From the NCBI GenBank assembly GCA_947166565.1, contig CAMVEL010000022.1, positions 1 through 32,376 on the forward strand: a stretch of 32,376 nt of DNA, in the 5' to 3' direction. Shown here one piece after another: positions 21,671 to 29,745 of the stretch (the first letter of the stretch is position 1; each line of letters begins with the position of its first letter). The position numbers were made by a program, and so were the translations under genes. Source of the DNA: an uncultured Erysipelotrichaceae bacterium (GTDB lineage: Bacteria > Bacillota_I > Bacilli_A > RFN20 > CAG-826). The notes beneath the pieces were generated by a model. It was not told the origin of the DNA. It worked only from the letters and a program-made list of their open reading frames with translations, and ran no database searches.

Positions 21671-22522
21671 TTAGGCTAGATAGGCCTTATATGTGGTGAC
21701 TTCTGGGACGACCTCACCATCGATTTGGAGACCGCACGGCTGATCGAAGGTGACCTCGACGCATTTGCCTTGCTGGAAATAGGCCCATTTCTTTCCGACG
21801 TGTTTTCCTTTTTGGATGCCCGGGAAAGCAAGAAGGGTCCTGATCCTGCCCTTTTTGTTGATGCAGACGAAGGTCAAGGAATCGGAATTCCTCTTCTGGT
21901 CTGGGGCAATCTTCATGCCGCCGCCATAATAACGGCCGTTCATGCAGGAAGCTAACCAAACGCCTTCGAAGGTAAGGGGTTCCCCGCCATCGATTGTAAC
22001 GGTGGCCTTGCGAGGAATGAACGGTCCAAGAAGGAGGCTGATGGAAATCTTGCTGTAATTGATGTCGGTTTCGCCGGCTTTGAGTTTTTCTTCGGCGACG
22101 ACGCAGCATTCGCCATCGACACCGAATCCGATGCCGTTGATGAAGCGATAGGTTTTGCCCTTAACCTCAACGCGGGGGAGACCGACGAGGAAATTGTTGA
22201 TTCTATAAAGGTTATTGACCGGCTCGACGTATTCCTTGATGTCATTAAGGAAGTCGTTCCCGGTTCCGGCCGCATAAAGATAGACGGGAACGCTTGGGAT
22301 TTCCTCAATATGGTTAATGAAATAGTTGAGGGTTCCGTCTCCTCCAAGAATGGCGAGTTCGTCCCCTTCCTTCAACCCCTTGCAGAATTCGTTAAGTTCG
22401 ATGGAGGCACTATCGGTGCAATTGACTTCGAATCCGGCGCCTTGAAGTGCGGCGGCCGCTTCTTGGGCGCTTTCCGTTCCTTTTCCGCCATCGGCATGAG
22501 GGTTATAGAGCAAATGGAGCAT
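21671..22522 (-). CDS. Diacylglycerol kinase-like lipid kinase (DagK/YegS family)
   Basis: About 283-aa cytosolic or membrane-associated kinase. The N-terminal nucleotide domain has LLYNPHADGGKG, ILGGDGTLNYFIN and AAGTGNDF, the classic motifs of the diacylglycerol kinase catalytic fold; the C-terminal beta-sandwich ends in the LQIDGEVVP segment typical of YegS/DgkB proteins. It probably phosphorylates diacylglycerol or another lipid in membrane turnover. ATG 22522 is chosen because AAAGGA lies 9 nt upstream; the longer GTG frame from 22540 would put that site inside the gene. It is divergent from the low-molecular-weight phosphatase gene. Confidence 0.93.
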   Translation of the reverse strand: MLHLLYNPHADGGKGTESAQEAAAALQGAGFEVNCTDSASIELNEFCKGLKEGDELAILGGDGTLNYFINHIEEIPSVPVYLYAAGTGNDFLNDIKEYVEPVNNLYRINNFLVGLPRVEVKGKTYRFINGIGFGVDGECCVVAEEKLKAGETDINYSKISISLLLGPFIPRKATVTIDGGEPLTFEGVWLASCMNGRYYGGGMKIAPDQKRNSDSLTFVCINKKGRIRTLLAFPGIQKGKHVGKKWAYFQQGKCVEVTFDQPCGLQIDGEVVPEVTTYKAYLA

Positions 22523-22612
22523 GATGATTTTTCCTTTCACTTAGGTTAATGCTAGCTTGATATTAAACCTCCCGAGGAAGTTTTTCATCTAATTTTTCCC
22601 CTTTCGTCCAAA

Positions 22613-22641
22613 TTGACGGAAAAATAGCCCTGTTTTATCCT
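22613..22641 (+). promoter_or_regulatory. Promoter of the LMW phosphatase gene
   Basis: TTGACG (22613-22618), a 17-nt spacer and TATCCT (22636-22641). The ribosome site AAGGAG follows directly, so the leader is very short. Confidence 0.6.
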
Positions 22642-22659
22642 TTGAAAAGGAGAAAGCTA

Positions 22660-23112
22660 ATGGAAAAGAAACGGGTTTTGTTCCTCTGTCACGGCAATAT
22701 ATGCCGTTCTGCCGCCGCGGAAGCGATTTTTTCTTATCTTGCAAAGCAAAAAGGTCTTTCCCACTTATTTGAAATCGATTCCGCGGGTGTTTCCGATGAG
22801 GAAGAAGGAAACACCATGTATTTCCCGATGAAAGGCGAACTTAGCCTACGCGGAATCCCAATCCCTCCCCATAGGGCAAGAGAAGTCACAAGGGGTGACA
22901 TGGAATACTTCGACATAATCCTATATATGGATGAATCGAATAAGAGGCTTTTGACATACGCGGGTCTATTCAATAACAAATGCAGGAAGATGACCTTCCT
23001 TAATCCTGAATTTTCGGAAATCGAGGACCCTTGGTATACAAGGCGCTTCAAAAAGGTCGTCGATGAATTGCTTGTTTGCTGCAAGTCCCTTTTAGATTAC
23101 CTGATGTATTAG
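22660..23112 (+). CDS. Low-molecular-weight protein-tyrosine phosphatase
   Basis: 150-aa cytosolic phosphatase. The P-loop LCHGNICRSA (Cys10, Arg16) is near the N-terminus as the family requires; His replaces the more common Leu or Met after the catalytic Cys. The general-acid Asp is in EIEDPWYTRRF near the C-terminus (DP motif). It probably removes phosphate from tyrosine or arginine in proteins; which one cannot be told from the sequence. ATG 22660 is preferred over an upstream in-frame TTG (22642) because AAGGAG lies between them with proper spacing. It may be co-transcribed with the DUF362 gene 61 bp downstream, although TATAAAAT in that gap could be a separate -10. Confidence 0.93.
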   Translation: MEKKRVLFLCHGNICRSAAAEAIFSYLAKQKGLSHLFEIDSAGVSDEEEGNTMYFPMKGELSLRGIPIPPHRAREVTRGDMEYFDIILYMDESNKRLLTYAGLFNNKCRKMTFLNPEFSEIEDPWYTRRFKKVVDELLVCCKSLLDYLMY

Positions 23113-23173
23113 TTTTACTTACCCCCTAAGCCTATTTAATATAAAATCCTAGATTAGGAAAAGGAGTTTTACC

Positions 23174-24049
23174 ATGAGCAAATCCAGAGTTTATTTTACC
23201 GAATCACTCGATAATCTGGCCCCGTTACGGTTGTTGGAGGCCTTAGGAAAGAAGCTCGAAGGCAAAATCCTTGCGAAAGTCCATTCCGGCGAAGAAGGGA
23301 ATCAGAATTTCCTTAAGCCCGATTTCTGGCTTCCGACCATCAAGGAACTTAACGCCACGGTCGGCGAATGCAATACCGCTTACGAAGGAAGCCGCGACAC
23401 CAGCGACAAACATATCCAATTGTTGAAGAAACATGGTTGGATCAATACCGATTTCCCCTTTGATTTGATGGATGAAGAAGGGCCTGACATGGTTTTGCCA
23501 ATTGGCTTAGAAGGTCATCTAGGCGTCGATTATGTTGGCAAGAACCTCGCCAAATACGATTCCATCATTGTCCTTTCCCATTTCAAGGGCCATCCAATGG
23601 GTGGATACGGAGGTGCCTTAAAACAGCTTTCCATTGGCTTTGCTTCGAGCTTTGGCAAAGCCCATATCCATTGCGCGGGCGATACCGATCATTCCAAAAT
23701 CTGGACGGCCCCCCATGATGATTTCCTCGAATCGATGGCCGAAGCCGCCTACTGCATCAATAATCTATACAAGGGAAAGGCGATATATATCAACGCGATG
23801 ATCAACCTTTCCGTCGATTGCGATTGCTGCTCGGTGGCCGAAGATCCCTGCATGAAGGATATCGGAATCCTTATCTCCGATGACCCCGTCGCAATCGATA
23901 GGGCTTGCATCGATTTGGTTAAGAATAGCAGCGATCCCGGGAAGGCCCATTTCCTTGAAAGGGTCAATTCCAGAAACGGCGAACACACGATTGACCATGC
24001 CGCGAAACTTGGCGTGGGCAATCAGGATTACGAGCTCATTCGCATCTAA
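23174..24049 (+). CDS. DUF362 family protein
   Basis: 291-aa cytosolic protein of the DUF362 family, whose members are often annotated as Fe-S proteins of unknown function in anaerobes. Typical segments are VLSHFKGHPMGGYGGALKQLSIGFAS, the Cys-rich VDCDCCSVAEDPCMKDIGIL and DDPVAIDRACIDLV. The Cys group could bind metal. It lacks the ferredoxin-like 2x[4Fe-4S] domain that many longer members carry. AAGGAG at 23161-23166 fits ATG 23174. No partner gene indicates its role; a 740-bp stretch with a structured RNA follows it. Confidence 0.9.
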   Translation: MSKSRVYFTESLDNLAPLRLLEALGKKLEGKILAKVHSGEEGNQNFLKPDFWLPTIKELNATVGECNTAYEGSRDTSDKHIQLLKKHGWINTDFPFDLMDEEGPDMVLPIGLEGHLGVDYVGKNLAKYDSIIVLSHFKGHPMGGYGGALKQLSIGFASSFGKAHIHCAGDTDHSKIWTAPHDDFLESMAEAAYCINNLYKGKAIYINAMINLSVDCDCCSVAEDPCMKDIGILISDDPVAIDRACIDLVKNSSDPGKAHFLERVNSRNGEHTIDHAAKLGVGNQDYELIRI

Positions 24050-24116
24050 AATTAAATAATTTTTCCCCTTTTGCAAAAATTTTTCATTTTCGTGAGCCAA
24101 AATTGGATTTTTTTCA

Positions 24117-24771
24117 CTATTAGTTAGTAGAGGCGAAAAAAAGTAGTCTCTCCGTTCCAGGGTTCGGGTAAGCCCATCTAACAGTTGGGAAAAAGCTGGT
24201 GAGGTAACTCAGGAATATCCTTATAAGTCGATTGACAAAAAAGCCGAAAAACGGATGACGTTTATCGACGAAAAAGACTACCGTTTCCCGGGAATGGTGG
24301 TTATCCTGGCACCCTCGGGCCGAGGGGAAGAGCTTGCGCAGCCATCTTTGGCGATCAAGAAGATTGATATCGGGCCACGATTCGGACTCGTGTGATCCTC
24401 TTTGTTGCAAGGCAAAGTGGGAGCCGCACTCCTTGACAGCCTCATCGTGATTTGATTGAAATCAGACCACGGACTGAAAATCCAGTGTTGGTCCTCCTTT
24501 GTTGAAAACAAGCGATACCAACTCGCCGATCCACGTCGTTGCTGATATGTGATGCTTATGAAGCCGAGCACTAAGTCAGCAAAAATCAAATGTCCCTCGG
24601 GCGGAGGGCAAATGCCTGTTAGCCTATCTGGGCGAGCAGGAAAAATCGCCACTCGAATCTCGTACGGTCAGCCGCAGGACCCAAACTTGCGGCCCAACCC
24701 CTGCCTATTGGTGAACTTTAGGTGGGGGTTCGCTTTATTTAAAGCCATGCATGGCGTAAAATACTAAATAG
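24117..24771 (+). ncRNA. Large structured non-coding RNA, about 655 nt (ROOL/OLE/GOLLD-like size class)
   Basis: No protein-like frame exists here. The ends pair: CTATT (24117-24121) plus TAGTA (24125-24129) with TACTAAATAG (24762-24771), then GAGGCGAA (24130-24137) with TTCGCTTT (24729-24736). Inside are many local helices, such as TTGCTGA/TCAGCAA (24539-24579 region), CCCTCG/CGAGGG, GGCGA/TCGCC, CCGCA/TGCGG, and a 12-bp stem AACCCCTGCCTA with TAGGTGGGGGTT. G-U pairs in several helices would be A-C mismatches on the other strand, so the plus strand is transcribed. It is not RNase P RNA, tmRNA, 6S, rRNA or a group II intron by their core motifs. Size and habitat suggest ROOL, which I cannot confirm. 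Confidence 0.75.
24744..24755. repeat. 12-bp perfect palindrome near the 3' end of the large RNA
   Basis: GCCATGCATGGC, preceded by GCTTTATTTAAAGC. It can form a small hairpin within the large RNA, between the 3' arms of its two closing helices, or act as an operator before TAAAAT at 24757-24762, ahead of the DUF2804 gene. Confidence 0.45.
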
Positions 24772-24791
24772 GAGAAGAACATTTTAGCCCC

Positions 24792-25817
24792 ATGCAGAAG
24801 AACCACTTGATGAACGAAGGCCCCTTGTTGAACGAAAAAGGGAATTTGACTGAACCAGGTTACGCTTTTTCTCTTGTCAAAGAATATTCGCGTTCGGCCA
24901 TCAAAGCCCCGAAATGGCGGATAAAGGAATGGGATTATTACTACATCGGCAACGACGATTATGGTCTTGCCCTAACGATCGCGGATAACGGCTACATGTC
25001 GATGGCTTCGATTTCCTTGCTCGATTTCAAATCTAGAAAAGAAGAGACCCTCTCGAAAATCGGCCTCTTCCCTATGGGCAAGCTGAATTTGCCCTCCTCT
25101 TCCAAATCTGGGGAAAGCAAAATCGAGGGCAATGGTTTCGATTTCTCCTTTACCAACGACGGGAAAACCCGTCATCTTCTTTGCCATATCAAGGGATTCG
25201 GAAAGAAGAAGGAGACCTTTAGGGCGGACATCCTCCTTGAAGAAACCACTAACGATAGCCTTGTGATTGCAACCCCTTTTAGGAAGAAGGCCCATTTCTA
25301 TTACAACCAAAAGATTAATTGCCTTAGAGCCCATGGATATGCAAAACACGGGGATAAAACCTATGATTTCAATTCTTCGTTTGGGGTCCTCGATTGGGGA
25401 AGAGGGGTTTGGACTTATCGGAACACCTGGTATTGGTCTTCCCTTTCGTCGATGTATAACGGCCATTTGATTGGTTGGAATCTCGGATACGGTTTTGGCG
25501 ATACCTCCGCCGCCAGCGAGAACATCTTCTATCTTGATGGCAAGGCCTTCAAATTAGGGGATGTGAAAATGGAAATACCCTTTACCAAGAATGGCGATGA
25601 TTACCTTTCCGCTTGGCGCTTCCATTCCTCGAACGGGGATATCAATATAACCTTTAATCCGATAATCAATCGTCACACGGACACGAATCTCCTTATCCTA
25701 AGGAGCAATCAACATCAGGTGTTTGGCCTGTTCTCTGGTACCATTCTTCTCGATGGAACCCCATTCCAATTCGAAAACGTTATGGGCTTCGCGGAAAAAG
25801 TCTATAACAAGTGGTGA
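24792..25817 (+). CDS. DUF2804 family protein
   Basis: 341-aa soluble protein of the DUF2804 family, function unknown. The N-terminus NEGPLLNEKGNLTEPGYAFSLVKEY and the central LDWGRGVWTYRNTWYWSS...GWNLGYGFGDTSAASENIFY are diagnostic. It is rich in aromatic residues and beta strands, resembling carbohydrate- or lipid-binding folds; that is impression only. ATG 24792 fits the conserved N-terminus, but the nearest purine-rich site (AGGAG, 24770-24774) is 17 nt away and overlaps the 3' strand of the large RNA. Its stop codon touches the stop of the GH2 gene on the other strand with no gap. Confidence 0.9.
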   Translation: MQKNHLMNEGPLLNEKGNLTEPGYAFSLVKEYSRSAIKAPKWRIKEWDYYYIGNDDYGLALTIADNGYMSMASISLLDFKSRKEETLSKIGLFPMGKLNLPSSSKSGESKIEGNGFDFSFTNDGKTRHLLCHIKGFGKKKETFRADILLEETTNDSLVIATPFRKKAHFYYNQKINCLRAHGYAKHGDKTYDFNSSFGVLDWGRGVWTYRNTWYWSSLSSMYNGHLIGWNLGYGFGDTSAASENIFYLDGKAFKLGDVKMEIPFTKNGDDYLSAWRFHSSNGDINITFNPIINRHTDTNLLILRSNQHQVFGLFSGTILLDGTPFQFENVMGFAEKVYNKW

Positions 25818-28127
25818 TTATCTAACGAGAATCTCTCTTTCTAGACTATCGTCGGGGAAGGAGATTTTTATTTTGGCGATCGTTGGTTTCTTAACCGGAA
25901 GGCTCCTAACGAAAATTGCGCTTGATCCCCCAACAAGAGAGAAGTTTTCGGGCCCAAGGAGAGCGATTGGCCCGGAAAGCTCTACTTTGCAAACATCGAA
26001 TGAATAGAAGGACTGCATCCCGTATTCGTTCCGCTTAATGATGGAGACGCGCTTCGCGTCATAGCTATCCCCGTTAACAAGCTCTTCGGGGGCCTTGACT
26101 TCATAATGGAAACGATGACTGGTTCCAATTGTCTTCTCGACCATCATCTTGCCATCCTTATACCCTCGGATTGAGAAGAAATCGGCCCGATTCACACTAC
26201 CCATGTATTTGTTATAGAGATTTTGGAGGTCAGGCATCCTTAGATGGTGCTTTGCCAAAATGCGCAATCCCGTGGCCTTTTCCCTTAAGGATAACCCACT
26301 TAATCCGCCTGTCGCGGAGAAGGAATTCAAGGCCTTGGTCAAGAAGGCCTTTTCCTTGTTGTTGAAGGAAGGTTCATCAAAGGTGTCCCCAATGAAATCA
26401 TCGATCCAAATCGGGGCATGGGGGAGATTTGGATAATCTTTCCTATTAGGCAAGAACCTACCGATGAAAACGTCGTTTTTATATAGATCGACATAATCCA
26501 TGTTGGTAAAAACCACGAATGGTTTCAATAGCGATTCGTCCTCATCCCCCTTATCTAGGGCGCTGCAAACTTCCAAGAAAGGTTCCTTTTTCAGCGTTCC
26601 ATAGAAGAAGGCAGCGTATTTAGGGTTACGGAAGATATCGTAAACGCCGTGGTAGCAGATGCGGTCACCGGAGCCAAATTCGACGTGGGTGTTGTAATCG
26701 AAGGCACACCAAGAGAGCTCTCCGCAAAGGTCATCATAGCCGAATGCGTCGTCTGCGACCCTCGCATGTCTAAGCGCATGGGTTATGCGCCTTTCGACGT
26801 TATCGAAGGGCTTTGTTGGATACAGGTGTCCATTATTTTCGGTGACGAGCTTTGGTTTCCCCTTTGCCGTGGGATATGTTTTCGGGGCATCGAGGCCATG
26901 GAGAAGGTCATGCTCGGAGAAATCGTTAAAGGCGAATATGTCCTCAAGGAGTTCACTGTCTTTGAAATTCCTGACGCCCAATGATTTGCGGAAGGGATCA
27001 AGTTCATGATGGACGGCCTTAATGCGGGAATATAAATCGTTATCGTCTCCAGATTCATCGATTCGCAAACCATAGGCGATAAGGCAAGGGTGATGACGTT
27101 CCTTTACGATCAATCTACGCGCGAAATCAACGCAGTTATCGCGCCATTCCTTTTCCTTTCCGATATGCTGCCATCCGGGGATTTCGTCGATTAGGAGCAA
27201 ACCGAGCCTGTCACATTCATCAAGGAAGGATTCGTCATCCGCGTAATGTGAAGTGCGGACCACGTTGATTCCAGAGTCCTTTAATATCCTAGCATCCTCG
27301 ATATTGAGGGAATCGCTAGAAGCCATGCCTATATATGGATAGGACTGATGGCGGTTAAGACCTATCAATTTGGTTTTCATACCATTGATGAAGAAGCCTT
27401 CTTCCTTCCATTCGATATCGCGGAAGCCAAGAAGCCTAGTGTAAACATGTTCGCCTAATGTGGCCTTTAGGGTATAGAGCTTTGGGTTATCGATATCCCA
27501 TGGGACGATTCCTTCGACTTTGAAATCGGGATTAAGGCTTTCGGCAATCTTCTTTTGCCCATCGAAAAGCTCGAAAACGGTATCGGATTTCGATGGTCTT
27601 CCTCCATAAGTGACCTTCAAGGAGAGCCTTCCATTCCTGGTAGCAAGAGGATAAATGTCCTTGATATAGGAGAAGGAATAGGAATCGAGATAGGCCTTGC
27701 GATAGATTCCTCCGAAAGTGAGGTAATCGACGATATGACCAAAAGGTGGGATTAACGGGTCTTCGGAAGAATCTACGACGACGACTAGGCGGTTACCGGT
27801 TTTCTTAATGGAGTCGCTTACATCGATTTCGATAGGGAAGAACCCAGAGATGAATTCGCCTAGTTCCTTGCCGTTAAGATAGAAGGTGGCCTTAAGCATA
27901 ATGCCATCAAAATGGAGCATCTTAATGGGCAAGGACGGGTTTTTGTCATCGAATTCCAAGAAATAGGTGAATAGGCCTTGGTAGGTCGATTCATCGAAAT
28001 CATGGTAAGGCAAGGCCTTGACGTTATGCGGTAAATCGATGATCGCTGCATCTTTTGGGGTGGATTCGAGATATGAAGGATCGTAGCCTTCCTTGAATCT
28101 CCAGGAAAAATTGATTGGTTGTCTCAT
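25818..28127 (-). CDS. Glycoside hydrolase family 2 (beta-galactosidase/beta-glucuronidase-like)
   Basis: 769-aa cytosolic glycosidase (no signal peptide). Residues about 1-180 form the sugar-binding jelly roll (NFSWRFKEG, LHFDGIMLKATFYLNGKELGEF); an immunoglobulin-like domain follows; then the TIM barrel with GLNRHQSYPYIG. The acid/base is Glu358 in YGLRIDESGDD and the nucleophile Glu430 in LVTENNGHLYPTK. The residue before the acid/base is Asp357, where GH2 enzymes nearly always have Asn. C-terminal beta domains complete it. Substrate is uncertain: galactoside or another beta-glycoside. ATG 28127 has no ribosome site; TAAAAT at 28142-28137 predicts a nearly leaderless mRNA. Confidence 0.92.
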   Translation of the reverse strand: MRQPINFSWRFKEGYDPSYLESTPKDAAIIDLPHNVKALPYHDFDESTYQGLFTYFLEFDDKNPSLPIKMLHFDGIMLKATFYLNGKELGEFISGFFPIEIDVSDSIKKTGNRLVVVVDSSEDPLIPPFGHIVDYLTFGGIYRKAYLDSYSFSYIKDIYPLATRNGRLSLKVTYGGRPSKSDTVFELFDGQKKIAESLNPDFKVEGIVPWDIDNPKLYTLKATLGEHVYTRLLGFRDIEWKEEGFFINGMKTKLIGLNRHQSYPYIGMASSDSLNIEDARILKDSGINVVRTSHYADDESFLDECDRLGLLLIDEIPGWQHIGKEKEWRDNCVDFARRLIVKERHHPCLIAYGLRIDESGDDNDLYSRIKAVHHELDPFRKSLGVRNFKDSELLEDIFAFNDFSEHDLLHGLDAPKTYPTAKGKPKLVTENNGHLYPTKPFDNVERRITHALRHARVADDAFGYDDLCGELSWCAFDYNTHVEFGSGDRICYHGVYDIFRNPKYAAFFYGTLKKEPFLEVCSALDKGDEDESLLKPFVVFTNMDYVDLYKNDVFIGRFLPNRKDYPNLPHAPIWIDDFIGDTFDEPSFNNKEKAFLTKALNSFSATGGLSGLSLREKATGLRILAKHHLRMPDLQNLYNKYMGSVNRADFFSIRGYKDGKMMVEKTIGTSHRFHYEVKAPEELVNGDSYDAKRVSIIKRNEYGMQSFYSFDVCKVELSGPIALLGPENFSLVGGSSAIFVRSLPVKKPTIAKIKISFPDDSLEREILVR
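25830..25874 (+). terminator. Terminator of the DUF2804 gene, inside the 3' end of the GH2 gene
   Basis: AATCTCTCTTTC (25830-25841) pairs with GGGAAGGAGATT (25855-25866), with G-U pairs and one mismatch, followed by TTTATTTT. The G-U pairs favour plus-strand function. It lies fully within GH2 coding sequence. Confidence 0.6.
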
Positions 28128-28194
28128 AGCGAGGCTATTTTACCCTTGTTTGGGGGTTTAAGAATAAGAAAAGATTCTTCCCCTTCGCCAAGTG

Positions 28195-28223
28195 TTGAGA
28201 GAGGACTTACTTTAAAGTAAAAT
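28195..28223 (+). promoter_or_regulatory. Promoter of the purine operon with palindromic operator
   Basis: TTGAGA (28195-28200), a 17-nt spacer and TAAAAT (28218-28223). The perfect 14-bp palindrome TTACTTTAAAGTAA (28207-28220) runs into the -10 box, a typical repressor position. The leader to the start codon is under 20 nt, so a purine riboswitch is excluded. Confidence 0.7.
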
Positions 28224-28246
28224 ACCGCCGTCGAAGGTTAGATGAT

Positions 28247-29743
28247 ATGTCAGTGAAAAACGTGTTAACCAACTTGGGTTCCGGAATCAAGGAAGTTTTC
28301 TCCGGAAAGGCCGAAAAAGACAATCTTTTTGCCCTTAACGGGAGGACCCCATTAAAAAGCGCGCTTCCCTTTGGGCTCCAACATGTTCTAGCGATGTTCG
28401 CCGCGAATATCGCTCCGATGATCATCGTCTTCGCCGCCATCGGCGTCATGAACGATAGCGGAATGGCCGTCTATTCAATGCTAGGCGCCCTATTTATGGC
28501 GGGACTAGGAACTGGCATCCAGCTTCTTATTGGGGCAAGGCTCCCTATCGTCATTGGCACCAGTTTTACTTTCGTCCCTATCTTTATCACCATCGGATTA
28601 AGCGCGGGTGGTGGAGAAGCGGGATATTACACCATTTTGGGTTCGATAATCGTCGGAAGCGGTTTTGCAACCGTCTTTTCCTTGTTCTATAAGTGGTGGG
28701 GCAAGCTCATCAAACCGATTGTCCCAGCGATTGTTGTTCTTGGAATCGGTCTATCGCTTTTAGCAAGCGGCGCGAACCAATTCTTCGGTGGAAGCCAAAT
28801 CATCGGAAACGTTATTTCAAGTGGAGAAACAGGTACGGGGGTTCCTTATTTTGCGTATATCCTTGTCGCTTTGGCTACACTAATCTCCGCGATAGTCTGG
28901 TATATAGCGATGCCCGGCGTATGGAAAAACATCAACATCGTCATTGGCATCCTTGTTGGCTATGCGATTTCTTGCTGCATCCCCGGAATGGTAAATTTCT
29001 CTGGCATGGCCATCGATACCAATAACCTCGTTGGCCCCCATGGCGTTTTCACCTATCCCCATTTCATTGATTTCACCAAGCTGCGCTTCGAACTCGTCCC
29101 TTGCATCCTCACTTCGGTTTGCTTCATCGTCGCGATAATTGAGGCAATCGGCGATACCATCGCCTTATCCCATTCCGGCTTAGACCGCGAACCTACCCCC
29201 AGAGAATTAGGCGGCGCGGTTGTTTTCGATGGATTCAATAGCCTTCTTGGTTCGGTATTCGGGGCTTTCCCCTTAACGACGTTCGCCCAAAACGTCGGCA
29301 TCGTTTCCCAAACGAAGGTCGTCAATCGTTTCACGATATTCCTTGGGGCGATGTTCTTGGTCATCACCTCTTTCTTCCCCCCTATCGCCAATTTCATCTA
29401 TTCGATCCCGGATGTTGTCATTGGAGGCACGATGGTCATTCTATTCGGCAACATCATGGTCGTTGGAATGAAGTCCATCTCCGAGCAAGGCTGGAGCGAT
29501 AAGAATATCCTCATCGTCGCCTTAAGCGTCTGCCTTGGTTTTGGCGTCACGATTGCCACCGTCTCAGTTCCCACGGGACTCGCTTCCAGCGTATCCCTCT
29601 TCTCTAGCTTAGGGATTGGCTGGCTTGGTGATTTGTTGTCCAATAACGTCCTCAACATGTTCCTTATCGCGATTATCCTTTCATTTGTCTTGCCGGATTC
29701 GATGAGGCTATTCAAAAGCAAAGAAAAGAAGGACGGAGAATAA
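28247..29743 (+). CDS. NCS2-family uracil/xanthine-type nucleobase permease
   Basis: 498-aa polytopic membrane protein (about 12-14 segments) of the nucleobase:cation symporter-2 family. Recognisable stretches are LPFGLQHVLAMFAANIAP near the N-terminus, VIGTSFTFVPIFI, and the family-typical SVFGAFPLTTFAQNVGIVSQTKV. It imports a purine or uracil with H+ or Na+. The guanine deaminase 2 bp downstream argues for xanthine or guanine as substrate. AAGGTT precedes ATG 28247. First gene of a three-gene operon driven by a promoter with a palindromic operator. Confidence 0.94.
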   Translation: MSVKNVLTNLGSGIKEVFSGKAEKDNLFALNGRTPLKSALPFGLQHVLAMFAANIAPMIIVFAAIGVMNDSGMAVYSMLGALFMAGLGTGIQLLIGARLPIVIGTSFTFVPIFITIGLSAGGGEAGYYTILGSIIVGSGFATVFSLFYKWWGKLIKPIVPAIVVLGIGLSLLASGANQFFGGSQIIGNVISSGETGTGVPYFAYILVALATLISAIVWYIAMPGVWKNINIVIGILVGYAISCCIPGMVNFSGMAIDTNNLVGPHGVFTYPHFIDFTKLRFELVPCILTSVCFIVAIIEAIGDTIALSHSGLDREPTPRELGGAVVFDGFNSLLGSVFGAFPLTTFAQNVGIVSQTKVVNRFTIFLGAMFLVITSFFPPIANFIYSIPDVVIGGTMVILFGNIMVVGMKSISEQGWSDKNILIVALSVCLGFGVTIATVSVPTGLASSVSLFSSLGIGWLGDLLSNNVLNMFLIAIILSFVLPDSMRLFKSKEKKDGE

Positions 29744-29745
29744 AC

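Noticed and set aside
22561-22590. AAACCTCC/GGAAGTTT hairpin followed by TTTTT, a possible plus-strand terminator
   Set aside because: No plus-strand gene precedes it and the plus-strand stem has a C-A mismatch; it may be a leader hairpin of the lipid kinase mRNA, without further support.
24061-24117. Terminator after the DUF362 gene
   Set aside because: ATTTT/AAAAT with a following T run is an all-AT 5-bp stem, too weak to call; the AT-rich stretch may instead hold the promoter of the large RNA, but no convincing -35/-10 pair was found.
24278-24652. Open frame of 124 codons on the minus strand, plus others inside the large RNA region
   Set aside because: The translation is rich in Pro, Arg and Ser without domain character, has no ribosome site, and lies across strong plus-strand RNA helices.
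24117-24771. RNase P RNA, tmRNA, 6S RNA or a group II intron
   Set aside because: The conserved cores (for example GAGGAAAGUCC and ACAGAA of RNase P, the TPsiC-like arm and tag of tmRNA, domain V of group II introns) are not seen on either strand.
28138-28246. Purine riboswitch before the permease
   Set aside because: The promoter at 28195-28223 leaves a leader under 20 nt, too short for a purine aptamer.
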